Shown: positions 31,310-40,273, counted from the stretch's first letter. The stretch: 44,135 nucleotides of DNA from an uncultured Prevotella sp. (GCA_905233555.1 CAJODF010000040.1:1-44135); one strand, 5' to 3'. Notes: generated by a model from the letters alone, not told the origin. Translations and numbers: made by a program.

Positions 31310-31882
31310 TTATCTATATCGCCCGATGTCCTCCTCTTTCTGGATGGCCTTGCGACGCACCATCGGTGCCACGCCCCACTCGCGCTTGCAAGTCAGGTAG
31401 AGATTGTTCAGCGAGCCGATTCCCGAGCGGCGGGCGACCTCCCCGGGCGGCAGGTCGGTGTAGCGCAGCATCACATCGAGCGTCATCACGCGGTAGCGTA
31501 GATGGAACTCGGCTGCGCCCATACCCGTTAGCACGAATGCCATCGCCTCGAGGTCTGACTTGCGCAGTCCCTCGTACTGACTGCAAAAGGCCTCGAAGTC
31601 CTTGTCGCCACCAGCGATGTACGCTATCCACTCGTCGAAGATTCTCACACCAGTCGTGACGGGGGCAGGCACGGGAACCCACTCTTTCCAGACTCGCTGG
31701 CCGTCTGTCGCCCACCGCCGTTGCTCGCGGAAGGGATTGCGCCACAACTGCTCCACCGTCCACTGCGGCTCGAAGCCTGCCCGACGGGGCGAAGCCTTCG
31801 GCCTTACTCCATACTTCTCCCGCCAGGGACGGTCGTCCCTGTGCTTCCATGCGTCACTCGCCCTGCCATACCATGATCCCAT
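31310..31882 (-). CDS. Helix-turn-helix (AraC-like) domain protein
   Basis: A 190-aa protein. The C-terminal ~60 residues resemble one AraC-type HTH: MLRYTDLPPGEVARRSGIG, then SLNNLYLTCKREWGVAPMV. The N-terminal half (GSWYGRASDAWKHRDDRPW onward) is rich in Arg and Trp and unlike a standard ligand domain. I do not recognise the family, and a DNA-binding role is inference. Just upstream (31934-32068) lie repeated GATTATTT and TATTCTTT motifs that could be its binding sites. Confidence 0.55.
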   Translation of the reverse strand: MGSWYGRASDAWKHRDDRPWREKYGVRPKASPRRAGFEPQWTVEQLWRNPFREQRRWATDGQRVWKEWVPVPAPVTTGVRIFDEWIAYIAGGDKDFEAFCSQYEGLRKSDLEAMAFVLTGMGAAEFHLRYRVMTLDVMLRYTDLPPGEVARRSGIGSLNNLYLTCKREWGVAPMVRRKAIQKEEDIGRYR

Positions 31883-31920
31883 AATCCTGCTGTTTCTGTC
31901 CGTCGATATATGTTTCCGCT

Positions 31921-32082
31921 TTTATTCTTTCAAGATTATTTCCGATTCTCCAAAATAGTCTCTATTCTTTATTTAGATTATTTCCAGAGCCCAGAAATCG
32001 TCTCTGAATAGTATCGAGACTATTACCTCTCGACCGAAATAATCCCCAAATATATTAGAGATTATTTTATCTTTATTCTTTG
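31921..32082. repeat. AT-rich intergenic region with repeated GATTATTT and TATTCTTT motifs
   Basis: GATTATTT occurs at 31934, 31976 and 32060, with the inverted GAAATAATC at 32036-32044. TATTCTTT-type motifs occur near 31923, 31963 and 32075. AATAGTCTC (31954-31962) is mirrored by GAGACTATT (32016-32024). No ORF lies here; the stretch separates the HTH gene from the small membrane protein gene. Confidence 0.55.
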
Positions 32083-32327
32083 GACTCTTTCAGACGGCTT
32101 TCGATGTTCTTGATCCTGTCGGAGAGACGGATAATCTGCAGAAGAACCGCCCAGCCAACAATGGAGGCTCCGACGCCGCCCACGAAGGTCAGGACGGCCT
32201 GCGGGAAGGCCATATCCACGTGTGACTCCCAGATTCCCTTGCTCACGAGAGTGGTGAAGAGAATGCCGCCGATCAGTCCCGCCCAGGCGACGACCAGCAA
32301 TAGTTGTTCAATCTTTGTCCTTTTCAT
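32073..32327 (-). CDS. Small two-span membrane protein, function unknown
   Basis: An 84-aa protein with spans LLLVVAWAGLIGGILFTTLV and AVLTFVGGVGASIVGWAVLL, then a charged tail (LSDRIKNIESRLKESKE). The tail has heptad-like spacing and could form a short coiled coil. A TATCTTTG box on the minus strand (32363-32356) sits 29 nt upstream. I know no family for it; it is alone on its transcript or followed by the HTH gene after a 190-bp gap. Confidence 0.6.
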   Translation of the reverse strand: MKRTKIEQLLLVVAWAGLIGGILFTTLVSKGIWESHVDMAFPQAVLTFVGGVGASIVGWAVLLQIIRLSDRIKNIESRLKESKE

Positions 32328-32355
32328 ATTCCTTGAATTAATCGTTTGTCGGCGG

Positions 32356-32363
32356 CAAAGATA
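32356..32363 (-). promoter_or_regulatory. Promoter -7 box (TATCTTTG) for the small membrane protein
   Basis: The minus-strand box precedes ATG 32327 by 29 nt. It is divergent from the MATE promoter, with two dyads between them. Confidence 0.5.
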
Positions 32364-32427
32364 CGAAATATTTCCGATACGGGCACGATTTCCTTGTCGA
32401 AAATTTCATCGTCTCGGAAAATATTCG

Positions 32428-32454
32428 TACCTCTGAACTTCGTTCGAAGGTACT
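32428..32454. promoter_or_regulatory. Imperfect 27-bp dyad between divergent promoters
   Basis: GTACCT (32428-32433) and AGGTAC (32449-32454) with inner GAAC (32436-32439) and GTTC (32443-32446), centred at 32441. It lies between the small membrane protein and MATE promoters; role unknown. Confidence 0.45.
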
Positions 32455-32468
32455 TTCACTCGGAAATG

Positions 32469-32518
32469 AAAATAAATCGCGATTTATTTTGCATTTCGCT
32501 CGTTTATTCGTACCTTTG
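32469..32518 (+). promoter_or_regulatory. Promoter of the ten-gene run, with a 22-bp palindrome over the -33 element
   Basis: TTTG at 32488-32491, 19-bp spacer and TACCTTTG at 32511-32518, 28 nt before ATG 32547. A perfect 22-bp palindrome (AAAATAAATCGCGATTTATTTT cut as 32469-32490, centre CGCG) overlaps the -33 TTTG, a natural repressor site. Confidence 0.65.
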
Positions 32519-32546
32519 CATCCGTTATATTATCAAAGAGGACAGG

Positions 32547-33896
32547 ATGGACAACAGACAAGCCGCACTCGAGTTGGGACAGAAGCCCGTGGGTCAACTG
32601 CTCTGGCAGTATGCCCTGCCCGCCATCGTGGCCATGACGGCGTCGAGTCTGTATAACATCATCGACCGCGCCATGATCGGCCAGATCGTGGGTCCAGAGG
32701 CGATTGCAGGCTTGGGCATTACCTTCCCCTTTATGAATCTGAGTGCCGCATTCGGCGCGGCTGTGGGTGTGGGCTCCTCCACGTGTATCAGCGTAAAACT
32801 GGGACAGAAGGACTACGCCACGGCACAGCATCTGCTGGGCAATACAGTGACGTTGAACCTGGTTATCGGTTTCTTTTTTATGGTCATCTGCCTGTTGCTG
32901 CTCGACCCGATCCTGCTGTTCTTCGGCGCTTCGGAGATGACGCTGCCCTACGCCCGCGAGTTTATGGTGGTAATCCTGCTGGGCAATATGGTGACGCACA
33001 TGTATTTCGGCATGAATGCGGTGCTGCGCGCAGCGGGTAAGCCGAAGCATGCGATGTATGCGACGCTGTTTACCGTCGGCTGCAACATTGTGCTGGTGGT
33101 CATGTTCGTGTGGTGGCTCCGTTGGGGCATCCGCGGGGCGGCGCTGGCTACGGTCACCTCGCAGTCGCTGGCACTCTGCTGGCAGATGAAGTTGTTCGCT
33201 GACAAGAAGGAACTGTTGCACTTGAAGCGGGGTATCTACCGCCTGAAGGCCCAGTTGGTGAGGAATATCATCGCCATCGGCATCTCACCCTTCCTGATGC
33301 AGACCACTTCGTGCGTCATTGTGATTTTCATGAATAACCAGTTTGTACGCTATGGCGGCGATATGGCCGTGGGCGCTTATTCGATAGCCAACTCGGTGGT
33401 GATGGTGTTCTTCATGTTCGTGATGGGCATGAACCAGGGCATGCAGCCGATTGTGGGTTACAACTATGGCGCCGAGAAGTACGACCGTATGCTGCGCTGT
33501 CTGTGGATCACCATCGCCTGCGCCACCGGCATCCTGCTGGTGGGATGGAGCCTGTCGATGCTCTTCCCCCGGGAGATCGCCCGCATCTTCACCACCGACC
33601 CGACGCTGCTCGACTTGGCCGCAAAGGGTGTCAAGATCGATATGCTGGTGTTTTTTGTTGTGGGTTCGCAGGCCGTCATCACCAACTTCTTCCAGTGCAT
33701 CGGCAAGGTGAAGGTGAGTATTTTCCTCTCGCTGTCGCGTCAACTCTTCTTGTTGCTGCCGATGGCGTACGTGTTCCCGTTGTTCTGGCAACTCGACGGC
33801 GTGTGGTACTCGATGCCAGCCAGCGACTTCGGGTCGTTTGCAATGACAATTCCGATATTACTTTGGTTTCTTAGAAATAGATTCAAGAGGCAATGA
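32547..33896 (+). CDS. MATE family efflux transporter
   Basis: A 449-aa protein with 12 predicted spans in two MATE halves. First half: GQLLWQYALPAIVAMTASSL, then DRAMIGQIVGPEAIAGLG, AAVGVGSSTCISVKLGQKD; second half: FLMQTTSCVIVIFMNNQF and FVMGMNQGMQPIVGYNYGA with the conserved Gln/Pro region. The family exports cationic drugs or metabolites with sodium or proton gradients. The frame is open to 32346, but the promoter at 32511-32518 and standard MDNRQAALELGQKPVG start fix ATG 32547. The stop overlaps the next gene by 4 bp. Confidence 0.9.
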   Translation: MDNRQAALELGQKPVGQLLWQYALPAIVAMTASSLYNIIDRAMIGQIVGPEAIAGLGITFPFMNLSAAFGAAVGVGSSTCISVKLGQKDYATAQHLLGNTVTLNLVIGFFFMVICLLLLDPILLFFGASEMTLPYAREFMVVILLGNMVTHMYFGMNAVLRAAGKPKHAMYATLFTVGCNIVLVVMFVWWLRWGIRGAALATVTSQSLALCWQMKLFADKKELLHLKRGIYRLKAQLVRNIIAIGISPFLMQTTSCVIVIFMNNQFVRYGGDMAVGAYSIANSVVMVFFMFVMGMNQGMQPIVGYNYGAEKYDRMLRCLWITIACATGILLVGWSLSMLFPREIARIFTTDPTLLDLAAKGVKIDMLVFFVVGSQAVITNFFQCIGKVKVSIFLSLSRQLFLLLPMAYVFPLFWQLDGVWYSMPASDFGSFAMTIPILLWFLRNRFKRQ

Positions 33897-34507
33897 AACA
33901 CATTATTATCAACGTAGGAAGGCAACTGGGAAGCGGCGGACACGACATCGGCAGGATGCTCGCGCTCGATTTCCAGGCGAAGTATTACGACCGCGAGATT
34001 CTCAACCTCGCAGCCAAGGAGAGTGGACTCTCCGAGAAGATATTCGAGCAAAACGACGAGAAGAAGGGCTTTTTCCGCGGGTTGCTCAATCTGGGTGTGC
34101 CCCATCTCGGTGGGGGGGGCGATAAGCCGGGACTCACGCAGGAGAGCCTGTTCCAGTTTCAGAGCGATGCCATCCAGAAGGCCGCCAAGGAAGGTTCGTG
34201 CGTGTTCGTGGGTCGCTGTGCCGACTATGTGCTGCGTGATTTCGGTAACACGGTGAACGTCTTCATTACCGCTTCGATGGGATACCGCATCGAACAGATT
34301 ATGAACAAGCAACACCTCGACTTTGAGGCTGCGCAGAAGTTCATCGAACAGAAGGAGTCGAGCCGTGCCGCCTACTATAACTATTATACGGGTAAGAAGT
34401 GGGGCGCCGCCGAGAGTTACGACCTGTGTATCGACTCTAGTGTGCTCGGTTTCGTCGAGACAGAGAAGTTGATTGCTGAATTCATCCGCAAGAAGTTTAA
34501 GATATGA
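33893..34507 (+). CDS. Cytidylate kinase-like family protein
   Basis: A 204-aa P-loop-type protein of the cytidylate-kinase-like (PF13189-type) group. It opens IIINVGRQLGSGGHDIGRML, where the Ser-Gly-Gly stretch corresponds to the nucleotide loop, then YYDREILNLAAKESGL, and has CVFVGRCADYVL in the middle and a C-terminal YDLCIDSSVLGF. The natural substrate is not known for this group. Both ends overlap neighbours by ATGA (33893-33896 and 34504-34507), so it is translated as part of the ten-gene run. Confidence 0.85.
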   Translation: MKHIIINVGRQLGSGGHDIGRMLALDFQAKYYDREILNLAAKESGLSEKIFEQNDEKKGFFRGLLNLGVPHLGGGGDKPGLTQESLFQFQSDAIQKAAKEGSCVFVGRCADYVLRDFGNTVNVFITASMGYRIEQIMNKQHLDFEAAQKFIEQKESSRAAYYNYYTGKKWGAAESYDLCIDSSVLGFVETEKLIAEFIRKKFKI

Positions 34508-35001
34508 AGCGAATAGGTATTCTGAGCGATACACACAGTTACTGGGACGAGAAGTATCTCCACTACTTTGAGCCTTGCGACGAAATCTGGCACGCTGGCG
34601 ATATCGGCAGTGTCGAGGTGGCAGAGAAACTGGCTGTCTTCCGGCCCTTCCGCGCCGTCTGTGGCAACTGCGACGGGGGCGACCTGCGACTGATGTATCG
34701 CGAACTGAACCGCTTCAAGTGCGAGGATGTGGATGTGCTTATCAAGCATATCGGCGGCTATCCCGGCAACTACGACCCCAGCGTGCGCTCGACGCTTTTC
34801 GCTAATCCGCCGCAGTTGTTCGTCGCCGGGCATTCGCACATCCTGAAGGTGAAATACGATAAGACGCTCGGTCTCTTGCATGTCAATCCCGGTGCCGCCG
34901 GCTTGCAGGGCTGGCATACAGACCGTACCCTCGTCCGCCTGACCATCGACGGCAGGGAATTCAAGGATATGGAGATCATTACATTAGGAAATAATAAATG
35001 A
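34504..35001 (+). CDS. YfcE/MJ0936-type metallophosphoesterase
   Basis: A 165-aa calcineurin-like phosphoesterase. Metal-binding motifs are visible: ILSDTHSYW (D-x-H), WHAGDIGSVEVAE (GD), VCGNCDGG (GNxD), and FVAGHSHILKV (GHSH). The family hydrolyses phosphodiesters; members of this group are small cytoplasmic enzymes with unknown natural substrate. The start ATG overlaps the kinase-like gene stop and its own TGA overlaps the next small gene. Confidence 0.9.
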   Translation: MKRIGILSDTHSYWDEKYLHYFEPCDEIWHAGDIGSVEVAEKLAVFRPFRAVCGNCDGGDLRLMYRELNRFKCEDVDVLIKHIGGYPGNYDPSVRSTLFANPPQLFVAGHSHILKVKYDKTLGLLHVNPGAAGLQGWHTDRTLVRLTIDGREFKDMEIITLGNNK

Positions 35002-35171
35002 TGGAACAGATATGGACGTTCATAGAGACGTTGGGTAAGGGAATCGTTCAGGGATTTAATCAATACATCGATAATGATCTGAAGGATTATATACCGATGT
35101 TTGTCATTGCGGCTGTACTGTTATTATTCGTTTTGTTGAAAAGTATAATTGTAAAATATAAAAAATCATGA
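34998..35171 (+). CDS. 57-aa single-span membrane protein (small ORF)
   Basis: ATG 34998 overlaps the phosphoesterase stop (ATGA), and the TGA stop at 35169-35171 overlaps the rfbB start (ATGA). The product starts MMEQIWTFIETLGKGIVQG, has a single span (IPMFVIAAVLLLFVLLKSII) and ends VKYKKS. A start at 35001 would remove one residue. The perfect fit between the two neighbours by ATGA at both ends argues that it is a real gene. No family is recognised; a membrane anchor or small regulatory subunit is possible. Confidence 0.75.
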   Translation: MMEQIWTFIETLGKGIVQGFNQYIDNDLKDYIPMFVIAAVLLLFVLLKSIIVKYKKS

Positions 35172-36304
35172 AAAGAACAATTGTTATTACTGGTGGCGCA
35201 GGCTTTATTGGAAGCCATGTGGTGCGCCTGTTTGTGAATAAGTATCCCGATTACCACATCATCAACCTCGACAAGTTAACGTATGCCGGCAATCTGGCTA
35301 ACCTGAAAGACATCGAGAACAAGCCCAACTACGAGTTTGTGAAGATGGATATCTGCGACTTTGATGCCTTCTACAAACTGATGCAGGACAAGAAGGTCGA
35401 TGGCATCATTCACCTTGCTGCCGAGAGTCATGTCGATCGCTCGATCAAGGATCCGTTCACCTTTGCCAAAACGAATGTGATGGGTACGCTGTCGCTGTTG
35501 CAGGCTGCGAAGTTGTATTGGGAGAGTCTGCCCGAGAAGTATGAGGGTAAGCGCTTCTATCACATCTCTACCGACGAGGTGTATGGCGCCCTGGAACTGA
35601 CGCATCCTGAGGGTATCGAGCCGCCGTTCACGACGACGGCATCGAGTTCGGAGCACCATCTGGCCTATGGCGACAAGTTCTTCCTGGAGACCACGAAGTA
35701 CAATCCGCACTCGCCGTACTCCGCCGCCAAGGCATCTTCAGACCATTTTGTCCGTGCCTACCATGATACTTACGGTATGCCCGTGGTGGTGACCAACTGT
35801 TCGAACAACTATGGTCCCTATCAGTTCCCTGAGAAGTTGATCCCGCTGTTCATCAATAATATCCGTCACCGTAAGCCGTTGCCAGTGTATGGCAAGGGTG
35901 AGAATGTGCGCGACTGGTTGTATGTAGAGGATCACGCCCGTGCCATCGATGTAATTTTCCACGAGGGCAAGATTGCTGATACCTATAATATCGGCGGTTT
36001 CAATGAGTGGAAGAATATTGATATCATCAAGGTGGTGATCAAGACGGTGGACCGTCTGTTGGGTCGCAAGGAAGGCGAAGATATGGACCTCATCACCTTC
36101 GTTACCGATCGTGCCGGTCATGACCTGCGTTATGCTATCGATTCCAGTAAACTTCAGAAGGAACTCGGATGGGAGCCCTCGCTTCAGTTTGAGGAAGGTA
36201 TCGAAAAGACCGTTCGCTGGTATCTGGACAATCAGGAATGGCTCGATAATGTGACTTCAGGCGACTATCAGAAGTATTACGATAACATGTACGCCAACCG
36301 ATAA
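35168..36304 (+). CDS. rfbB: dTDP-glucose 4,6-dehydratase
   Basis: A 378-aa extended SDR enzyme that makes dTDP-4-keto-6-deoxyglucose from dTDP-glucose with bound NAD+. It has TGGAGFIGSH (8-17) for NAD+, T135-D136-E137 in the STDEVYG motif, and Y184/K188 in YSAAK, the set of RmlB active-site residues. Residues 141-180 form a longer loop than in many RmlB proteins. Within the cluster it supplies the keto sugar used by the isomerase and the aminotransferase downstream. rmlA is not in this window. Confidence 0.95.
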   Translation: MKRTIVITGGAGFIGSHVVRLFVNKYPDYHIINLDKLTYAGNLANLKDIENKPNYEFVKMDICDFDAFYKLMQDKKVDGIIHLAAESHVDRSIKDPFTFAKTNVMGTLSLLQAAKLYWESLPEKYEGKRFYHISTDEVYGALELTHPEGIEPPFTTTASSSEHHLAYGDKFFLETTKYNPHSPYSAAKASSDHFVRAYHDTYGMPVVVTNCSNNYGPYQFPEKLIPLFINNIRHRKPLPVYGKGENVRDWLYVEDHARAIDVIFHEGKIADTYNIGGFNEWKNIDIIKVVIKTVDRLLGRKEGEDMDLITFVTDRAGHDLRYAIDSSKLQKELGWEPSLQFEEGIEKTVRWYLDNQEWLDNVTSGDYQKYYDNMYANR

Positions 36305-36336
36305 AGTATGTTACCGTGCTACGGCAATTCCCAGTT

Positions 36337-36639
36337 ATGGATGCACTGACCCGTTCCCTCCACTCCTTCTTGGTGCGCATAGGTCTGAATCCCATGAGCA
36401 TCAGCCCTCAGACGGAGCATTACTTAGAGCATTTACTCTATCTGTTGCCGCCCGAGGACGAGGAGGCTGTGACCCATTATTACGGTCTCTATGGCTGTGA
36501 GCGCGAGTCTCTTCAGGACATCGCCAAGGAACTGGGACTCTCTCAGGAAGATGCGATGGAACACATCGACCAGTGTATCCGGAAACTTGCCGTCACCCCT
36601 GAATGGCAAATGATTAGACAAACCCAAAAGAAGAGATGA
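36337..36639 (+). CDS. Small sigma-70 region-4-like HTH protein
   Basis: About 100 aa from ATG 36337 (ATG 36316 adds seven). The C-terminal half resembles sigma region 4: [19 protein letters not shown], then [19 protein letters not shown] with an HTH-like turn, and HIDQCIRKL. There is no sigma region 2, so it is not a complete sigma factor. It could be a DNA-binding regulator of the cluster; that is inference. The stop overlaps the purT start by 4 bp. Confidence 0.7.
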   Translation: MDALTRSLHSFLVRIGLNPMSISPQTEHYLEHLLYLLPPEDEEAVTHYYGLYGCERESLQDIAKELGLSQEDAMEHIDQCIRKLAVTPEWQMIRQTQKKR

Positions 36640-37838
36640 AGAAGATATTGCTTTTAGGCTCTGGAGAACTCGGTAAGGAGTTCGTGATAGCCGCCATGCG
36701 TGCAGGCCAGTATGTGATTGCCTGTGACCGTTACGACAACGCTCCGGCCATGCAGGTGGCCGACGAGCGTGAAGTGTTTTCCATGCTCGACGGCGATGCC
36801 CTCGAGGCTGTCGTCAAAAAGCATCAGCCTGACATTATTGTGCCCGAGATCGAGGCTATCCGTACAGAGCGGTTGTTTAAGTTCGAGGAGCAGGGTATTC
36901 AGGTGGTGCCCTCTGCCCGTGCCGTGAACTTTACCATGAACCGTAGGGCTATCCGTGACCTTGCTGCCAAGGAACTGGGGCTGCGTACGGCTAAGTATTT
37001 CTACGCGAAGACTTTCGAGGAGTTCAAGGCTGCGGCTGACGAGATTGGTTTCCCCTGTGTGGTGAAACCCTTGATGTCGTCGAGCGGTCATGGTCAGAGT
37101 TATGTGCATAACGACGGCGAGCTGGAGCAGGCTTTCAAGGAAGCGATGGAAGGTAGTCGTGGTGACGTGAAGGAAGTGATTATCGAGGAATTTATTGATT
37201 TCGACTCAGAGTTTACATTGCTTACCGTCACCCAGCAGCATGGTTGGCCTACACTGTTCTGTCCGCCTATCGGTCATGTGCAGAAGTCGGGCGACTATCG
37301 TGAGTCGTGGCAGCCGTATAAGATATCTGACGAGGCTTTAAAACAGGCTCAGATGATGGCCGATAAGGTGACGAAGGCGCTGACGGGTGCTGGTATCTGG
37401 GGTGTGGAGTTCTTCCTGACCAAGCAGGGTGAGGTGATCTTCTCCGAGTTGTCGCCCCGTCCGCACGATACAGGTATGGTGACACTCGGTCATACCATTA
37501 ATCTCTCGGAGTTTGAACTCCATTTCCGTGCTGTGATGGGTCTGCCCATTCCTGCCATTCATCTGGAGCATGCCGGTGCATCGGCTGTGATTCTCTCACC
37601 CAAAGAAGCCAAGACACCGGTCGATCGTTCTCTGCTCGACTACAACTTCGACGAGGCGTTGAAGGAGGATCGCACGCGCATCCGTATTTTTGGTAAGCCT
37701 GAAGCCCATAAGGGACGTCGTATGGGCGTTGTTCTCTGCTACGGCGAGATCGGCGATGATGTGAATGCCCTGCGAGATAAGGCAAAACGCCTGGCGAAGA
37801 CAGTCCTCGGTACTGATCCATATGCGAAACTGAGATAG
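36636..37838 (+). CDS. purT: Formate-dependent phosphoribosylglycinamide formyltransferase
   Basis: A 400-aa ATP-grasp enzyme that makes formyl-GAR from GAR, formate and ATP in purine synthesis. Marks: [19 protein letters not shown] at the start, [34 protein letters not shown] (ATP-grasp loop), [19 protein letters not shown], and [12 protein letters not shown] with the metal/ATP residues, then [18 protein letters not shown]. Length is standard. It lies between the HTH gene and fdtA with no own promoter visible. Confidence 0.95.
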   Translation: MKKILLLGSGELGKEFVIAAMRAGQYVIACDRYDNAPAMQVADEREVFSMLDGDALEAVVKKHQPDIIVPEIEAIRTERLFKFEEQGIQVVPSARAVNFTMNRRAIRDLAAKELGLRTAKYFYAKTFEEFKAAADEIGFPCVVKPLMSSSGHGQSYVHNDGELEQAFKEAMEGSRGDVKEVIIEEFIDFDSEFTLLTVTQQHGWPTLFCPPIGHVQKSGDYRESWQPYKISDEALKQAQMMADKVTKALTGAGIWGVEFFLTKQGEVIFSELSPRPHDTGMVTLGHTINLSEFELHFRAVMGLPIPAIHLEHAGASAVILSPKEAKTPVDRSLLDYNFDEALKEDRTRIRIFGKPEAHKGRRMGVVLCYGEIGDDVNALRDKAKRLAKTVLGTDPYAKLR

Positions 37839-37841
37839 ATC

Positions 37842-38246
37842 ATGGAAATAACGATTATCGACCTGCCTAGGATTACGGATCCTCGTGGTAACTTGACGTT
37901 TGCTGAGGCTCAGGAGATGGTTCCCTTCGACATCAAGCGTGCCTATTGGGTCTATGATGTGCCGGGCGGTGAGAGTCGCGGTGGACATGCTCATAAGCGC
38001 CTGAAGCAGTTTGTCATTGCATTGAGTGGTAGTTTCCACGTCACGCTGGATAATGGCCATGAGCGTAAGACTGTGCTCCTGAATCATCCTTGGCAGGGGT
38101 TGCTCATCGAGACAGACACTTGGCGTACACTCGATGATTTCTCCAGTGGTGCTGTCTGTCTCGTCCTGGCCTCGGAGCATTACGATGAGGAAGATTATAT
38201 TTACGACTACGACGAGTTTCTGAAATACATTGGATGTTCGAAGTAA
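37842..38246 (+). CDS. FdtA/QdtA-type dTDP-4-keto-6-deoxyhexose 3,4-ketoisomerase
   Basis: A 134-aa cupin with the signature PGGESRGGHAHKRLKQFVI; His49 and His51 are the conserved pair. Other marks are DPRGNLTFAEAQEMVPFDI and ASEHYDEEDYIYDYDEFL at the C-terminus. It converts dTDP-4-keto-6-deoxyglucose into a 3-keto sugar. Whether the product has galacto (FdtA) or gluco (QdtA) form cannot be told. It starts 3 bp after purT and overlaps the acyltransferase gene by 13 bp. Confidence 0.9.
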   Translation: MEITIIDLPRITDPRGNLTFAEAQEMVPFDIKRAYWVYDVPGGESRGGHAHKRLKQFVIALSGSFHVTLDNGHERKTVLLNHPWQGLLIETDTWRTLDDFSSGAVCLVLASEHYDEEDYIYDYDEFLKYIGCSK

Positions 38247-39172
38247 GACGATATACTATTGATAGAGCCGACGAATGGAACAGGTTCGTGGCGCAGTCGA
38301 AGAATGGTACTTTCCTCTTTGACCGCCGTTTCATGGACTATCATGCAGACCGTTTCGAGGATTGTTCCCTGATGGTGTATCGTGACGGAGGCTTGTATGC
38401 ATTGTTGCCTGCCAATGTCAAAGGCGATGTGCTGACGAGCCATGGCGGACTGACTTACGGCGGTTTGGTGATGAACACCCGATGTTCGGCCTGTGGCGTC
38501 CAGGCATCTTTCGCTGCTATCAATGATTTCCTCCGCGCTGAAGGTATATGTCGTGTGATTTACAAGGCCGTGCCCTGGATTTATCATCAGCAGCCGGCGG
38601 AGGAGGATTTGTTTGCCCTGACGAGCGTCTGTCATGCCCGTTTGATTATCCGTGATATATCCTCAGCTATTATCGGTGACAGGAAGATGCACTTTGTGGA
38701 GTCGCGTAAGTCTGGTATCCGCAAGGCTCTCAGACGTGGTCTCACCATCGCAGAGAGTACGGATTTTGCTGCGTTTTGGCAGATCCTTCACGATAACCTG
38801 ACGGCGAAGTACGGTGTACGACCCGTTCACTCGGTTGCAGAACTGGAACTTTTGCATGGTCGTTTCCCTGACAAGATAAGGCTCTATCTGGTTTTCGATG
38901 GCGAGACGCCTCTCGGCGGCACGCTGCTGTTCCTCACGCCGCAGGTGCTCCATACGCAGTATATCTCTGCCACGCCTGAGGGCAAGACTTGCGGGGCTAT
39001 CGACATCTTGTTCGACCATCTGATCAATACAGTATATTCTGACTATCGCTACATCGATTTCGGTAAATCGACGAGTAGTGACAGCGCAGACTTGAACGAG
39101 CAGTTGATTTTCCAGAAAGAGGGCTTTGGGGCGAGGGCCGTTTGTTACGACACTTACGAATACGACCTATGA
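38234..39172 (+). CDS. FemAB/GNAT-like acyltransferase of the amino-sugar cluster
   Basis: A 312-aa protein with two GNAT-like halves. Marks: [37 protein letters not shown] in the middle, [17 protein letters not shown] and [20 protein letters not shown] with GKST, then [12 protein letters not shown] at the end. This layout is shared by proteins found beside fdtA and aminotransferase genes in Bacteroidetes. It probably acylates the amino sugar made by the next gene, though the acyl group is unknown. It replaces the hexapeptide-repeat FdtC/QdtC acetyltransferase expected here. Confidence 0.75.
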   Translation: MFEVRRYTIDRADEWNRFVAQSKNGTFLFDRRFMDYHADRFEDCSLMVYRDGGLYALLPANVKGDVLTSHGGLTYGGLVMNTRCSACGVQASFAAINDFLRAEGICRVIYKAVPWIYHQQPAEEDLFALTSVCHARLIIRDISSAIIGDRKMHFVESRKSGIRKALRRGLTIAESTDFAAFWQILHDNLTAKYGVRPVHSVAELELLHGRFPDKIRLYLVFDGETPLGGTLLFLTPQVLHTQYISATPEGKTCGAIDILFDHLINTVYSDYRYIDFGKSTSSDSADLNEQLIFQKEGFGARAVCYDTYEYDL

Positions 39173-40269
39173 TTAAGTATCTCCCTCTGAAACAGATTAA
39201 CGACATGCACGGCGATGATATCCGTCGTGCCATTGACGGCGTGCTCCAGAGCGGCTGGTATCTGCGCGGTGAGGCCACGCGCCGGTTTGAACGTGACTAC
39301 GCCGACTATATCGGCACGGCGCATTGCATCGGCTGTGGCAATGGGCTCGACGCGCTTTCGCTCATCCTCCGTGCCTACATCGAGATGGGCGTGATGAAGG
39401 AGGGCGATGAGGTGATCGTACCTGCCAATACGTTTATCGCGAGTATCCTTGCCATTACGGAGAACCGTCTCAAACCTGTGCTTATAGAGCCTGATATCCA
39501 TACGTTTCAGATTGACGACCGTCTTATTGAGGAGGCCATCACAACAAGGACTCGCGTCGTGATGATTGTGCATCTCTATGGCATCTGTGCCTATACCGAC
39601 CACATTGGAGATGTATGTCGTCGCTACGGTCTGAAACTTATCGAGGATAATGCACAGGCTCACGGTTGCACGTATGGGAATCGAAAGACTGGTAGTCTGG
39701 GTGATGCCGCTGGTCATAGTTTCTACCCAGGCAAGAATCTCGGTGCCTTGGGTGATGCTGGTGCCGTGACCACCAACGATGCGCAATTGGCCGATGTGGT
39801 GAAGGCCTTGGGTAATTACGGCTCCGAGCACAAGTACATTCACGATCTTATGGGCTGTAACTCGCGCATCGACGAACTTCAGGCCGCGATGCTCGACGTG
39901 AAGTTGCGTTACCTCGATACTGACAATGACCGCCGCAAGCAAATTGCTGCAATTTATATGAATAAGGTGCAGAATCCGATTGTCTGCCTACCTCGTCTGA
40001 GCGAAAACCTCGACGGTGTTTGGCATATTTTCCCTGTCCTCTGTGAGCGCCGCGATGAACTACGGCAATTCCTCGCCGCTGGTGGCGTTGAAACACAGAT
40101 TCATTATCCGACACCCCCGCACAAACAGCGGTGCTATCGTCAATGGAATAACTTATCATTGCCCATCACCGAGCAGATAGGTGGACAGGAACTCAGTCTT
40201 CCCTGTCATCCGGCCATGACAAATGAAGAGGCCGACCTTGTGGCCGACCTCCTCAATCATTTCCATTAG
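39169..40269 (+). CDS. DegT/DnrJ/EryC1/StrS aminotransferase (FdtB/QdtB-like)
   Basis: A 366-aa PLP enzyme. I chose ATG 39169, which overlaps the acyltransferase stop (ATGA), over 39142. It opens [19 protein letters not shown], and has [40 protein letters not shown], the PLP Lys189 in [16 protein letters not shown], and [16 protein letters not shown]. It should transfer the amino group from glutamate to C3 of the dTDP-3-keto sugar. It ends the ten-gene run. Its stop lies 4 bp from the convergent lutC stop. Confidence 0.92.
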   Translation: MIKYLPLKQINDMHGDDIRRAIDGVLQSGWYLRGEATRRFERDYADYIGTAHCIGCGNGLDALSLILRAYIEMGVMKEGDEVIVPANTFIASILAITENRLKPVLIEPDIHTFQIDDRLIEEAITTRTRVVMIVHLYGICAYTDHIGDVCRRYGLKLIEDNAQAHGCTYGNRKTGSLGDAAGHSFYPGKNLGALGDAGAVTTNDAQLADVVKALGNYGSEHKYIHDLMGCNSRIDELQAAMLDVKLRYLDTDNDRRKQIAAIYMNKVQNPIVCLPRLSENLDGVWHIFPVLCERRDELRQFLAAGGVETQIHYPTPPHKQRCYRQWNNLSLPITEQIGGQELSLPCHPAMTNEEADLVADLLNHFH

Positions 40270-40273
40270 AAGT

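Noticed and set aside
32346..32546. N-terminal extension of the MATE frame
   Set aside because: It runs through two dyads and the promoter; the -7 box at 32511-32518 lies downstream of its ATG.
36636..37838. purT as part of a sugar N-formylation route
   Set aside because: The protein has all marks of ordinary GAR formyltransferase, and known sugar formylases use formyl-tetrahydrofolate and another fold.
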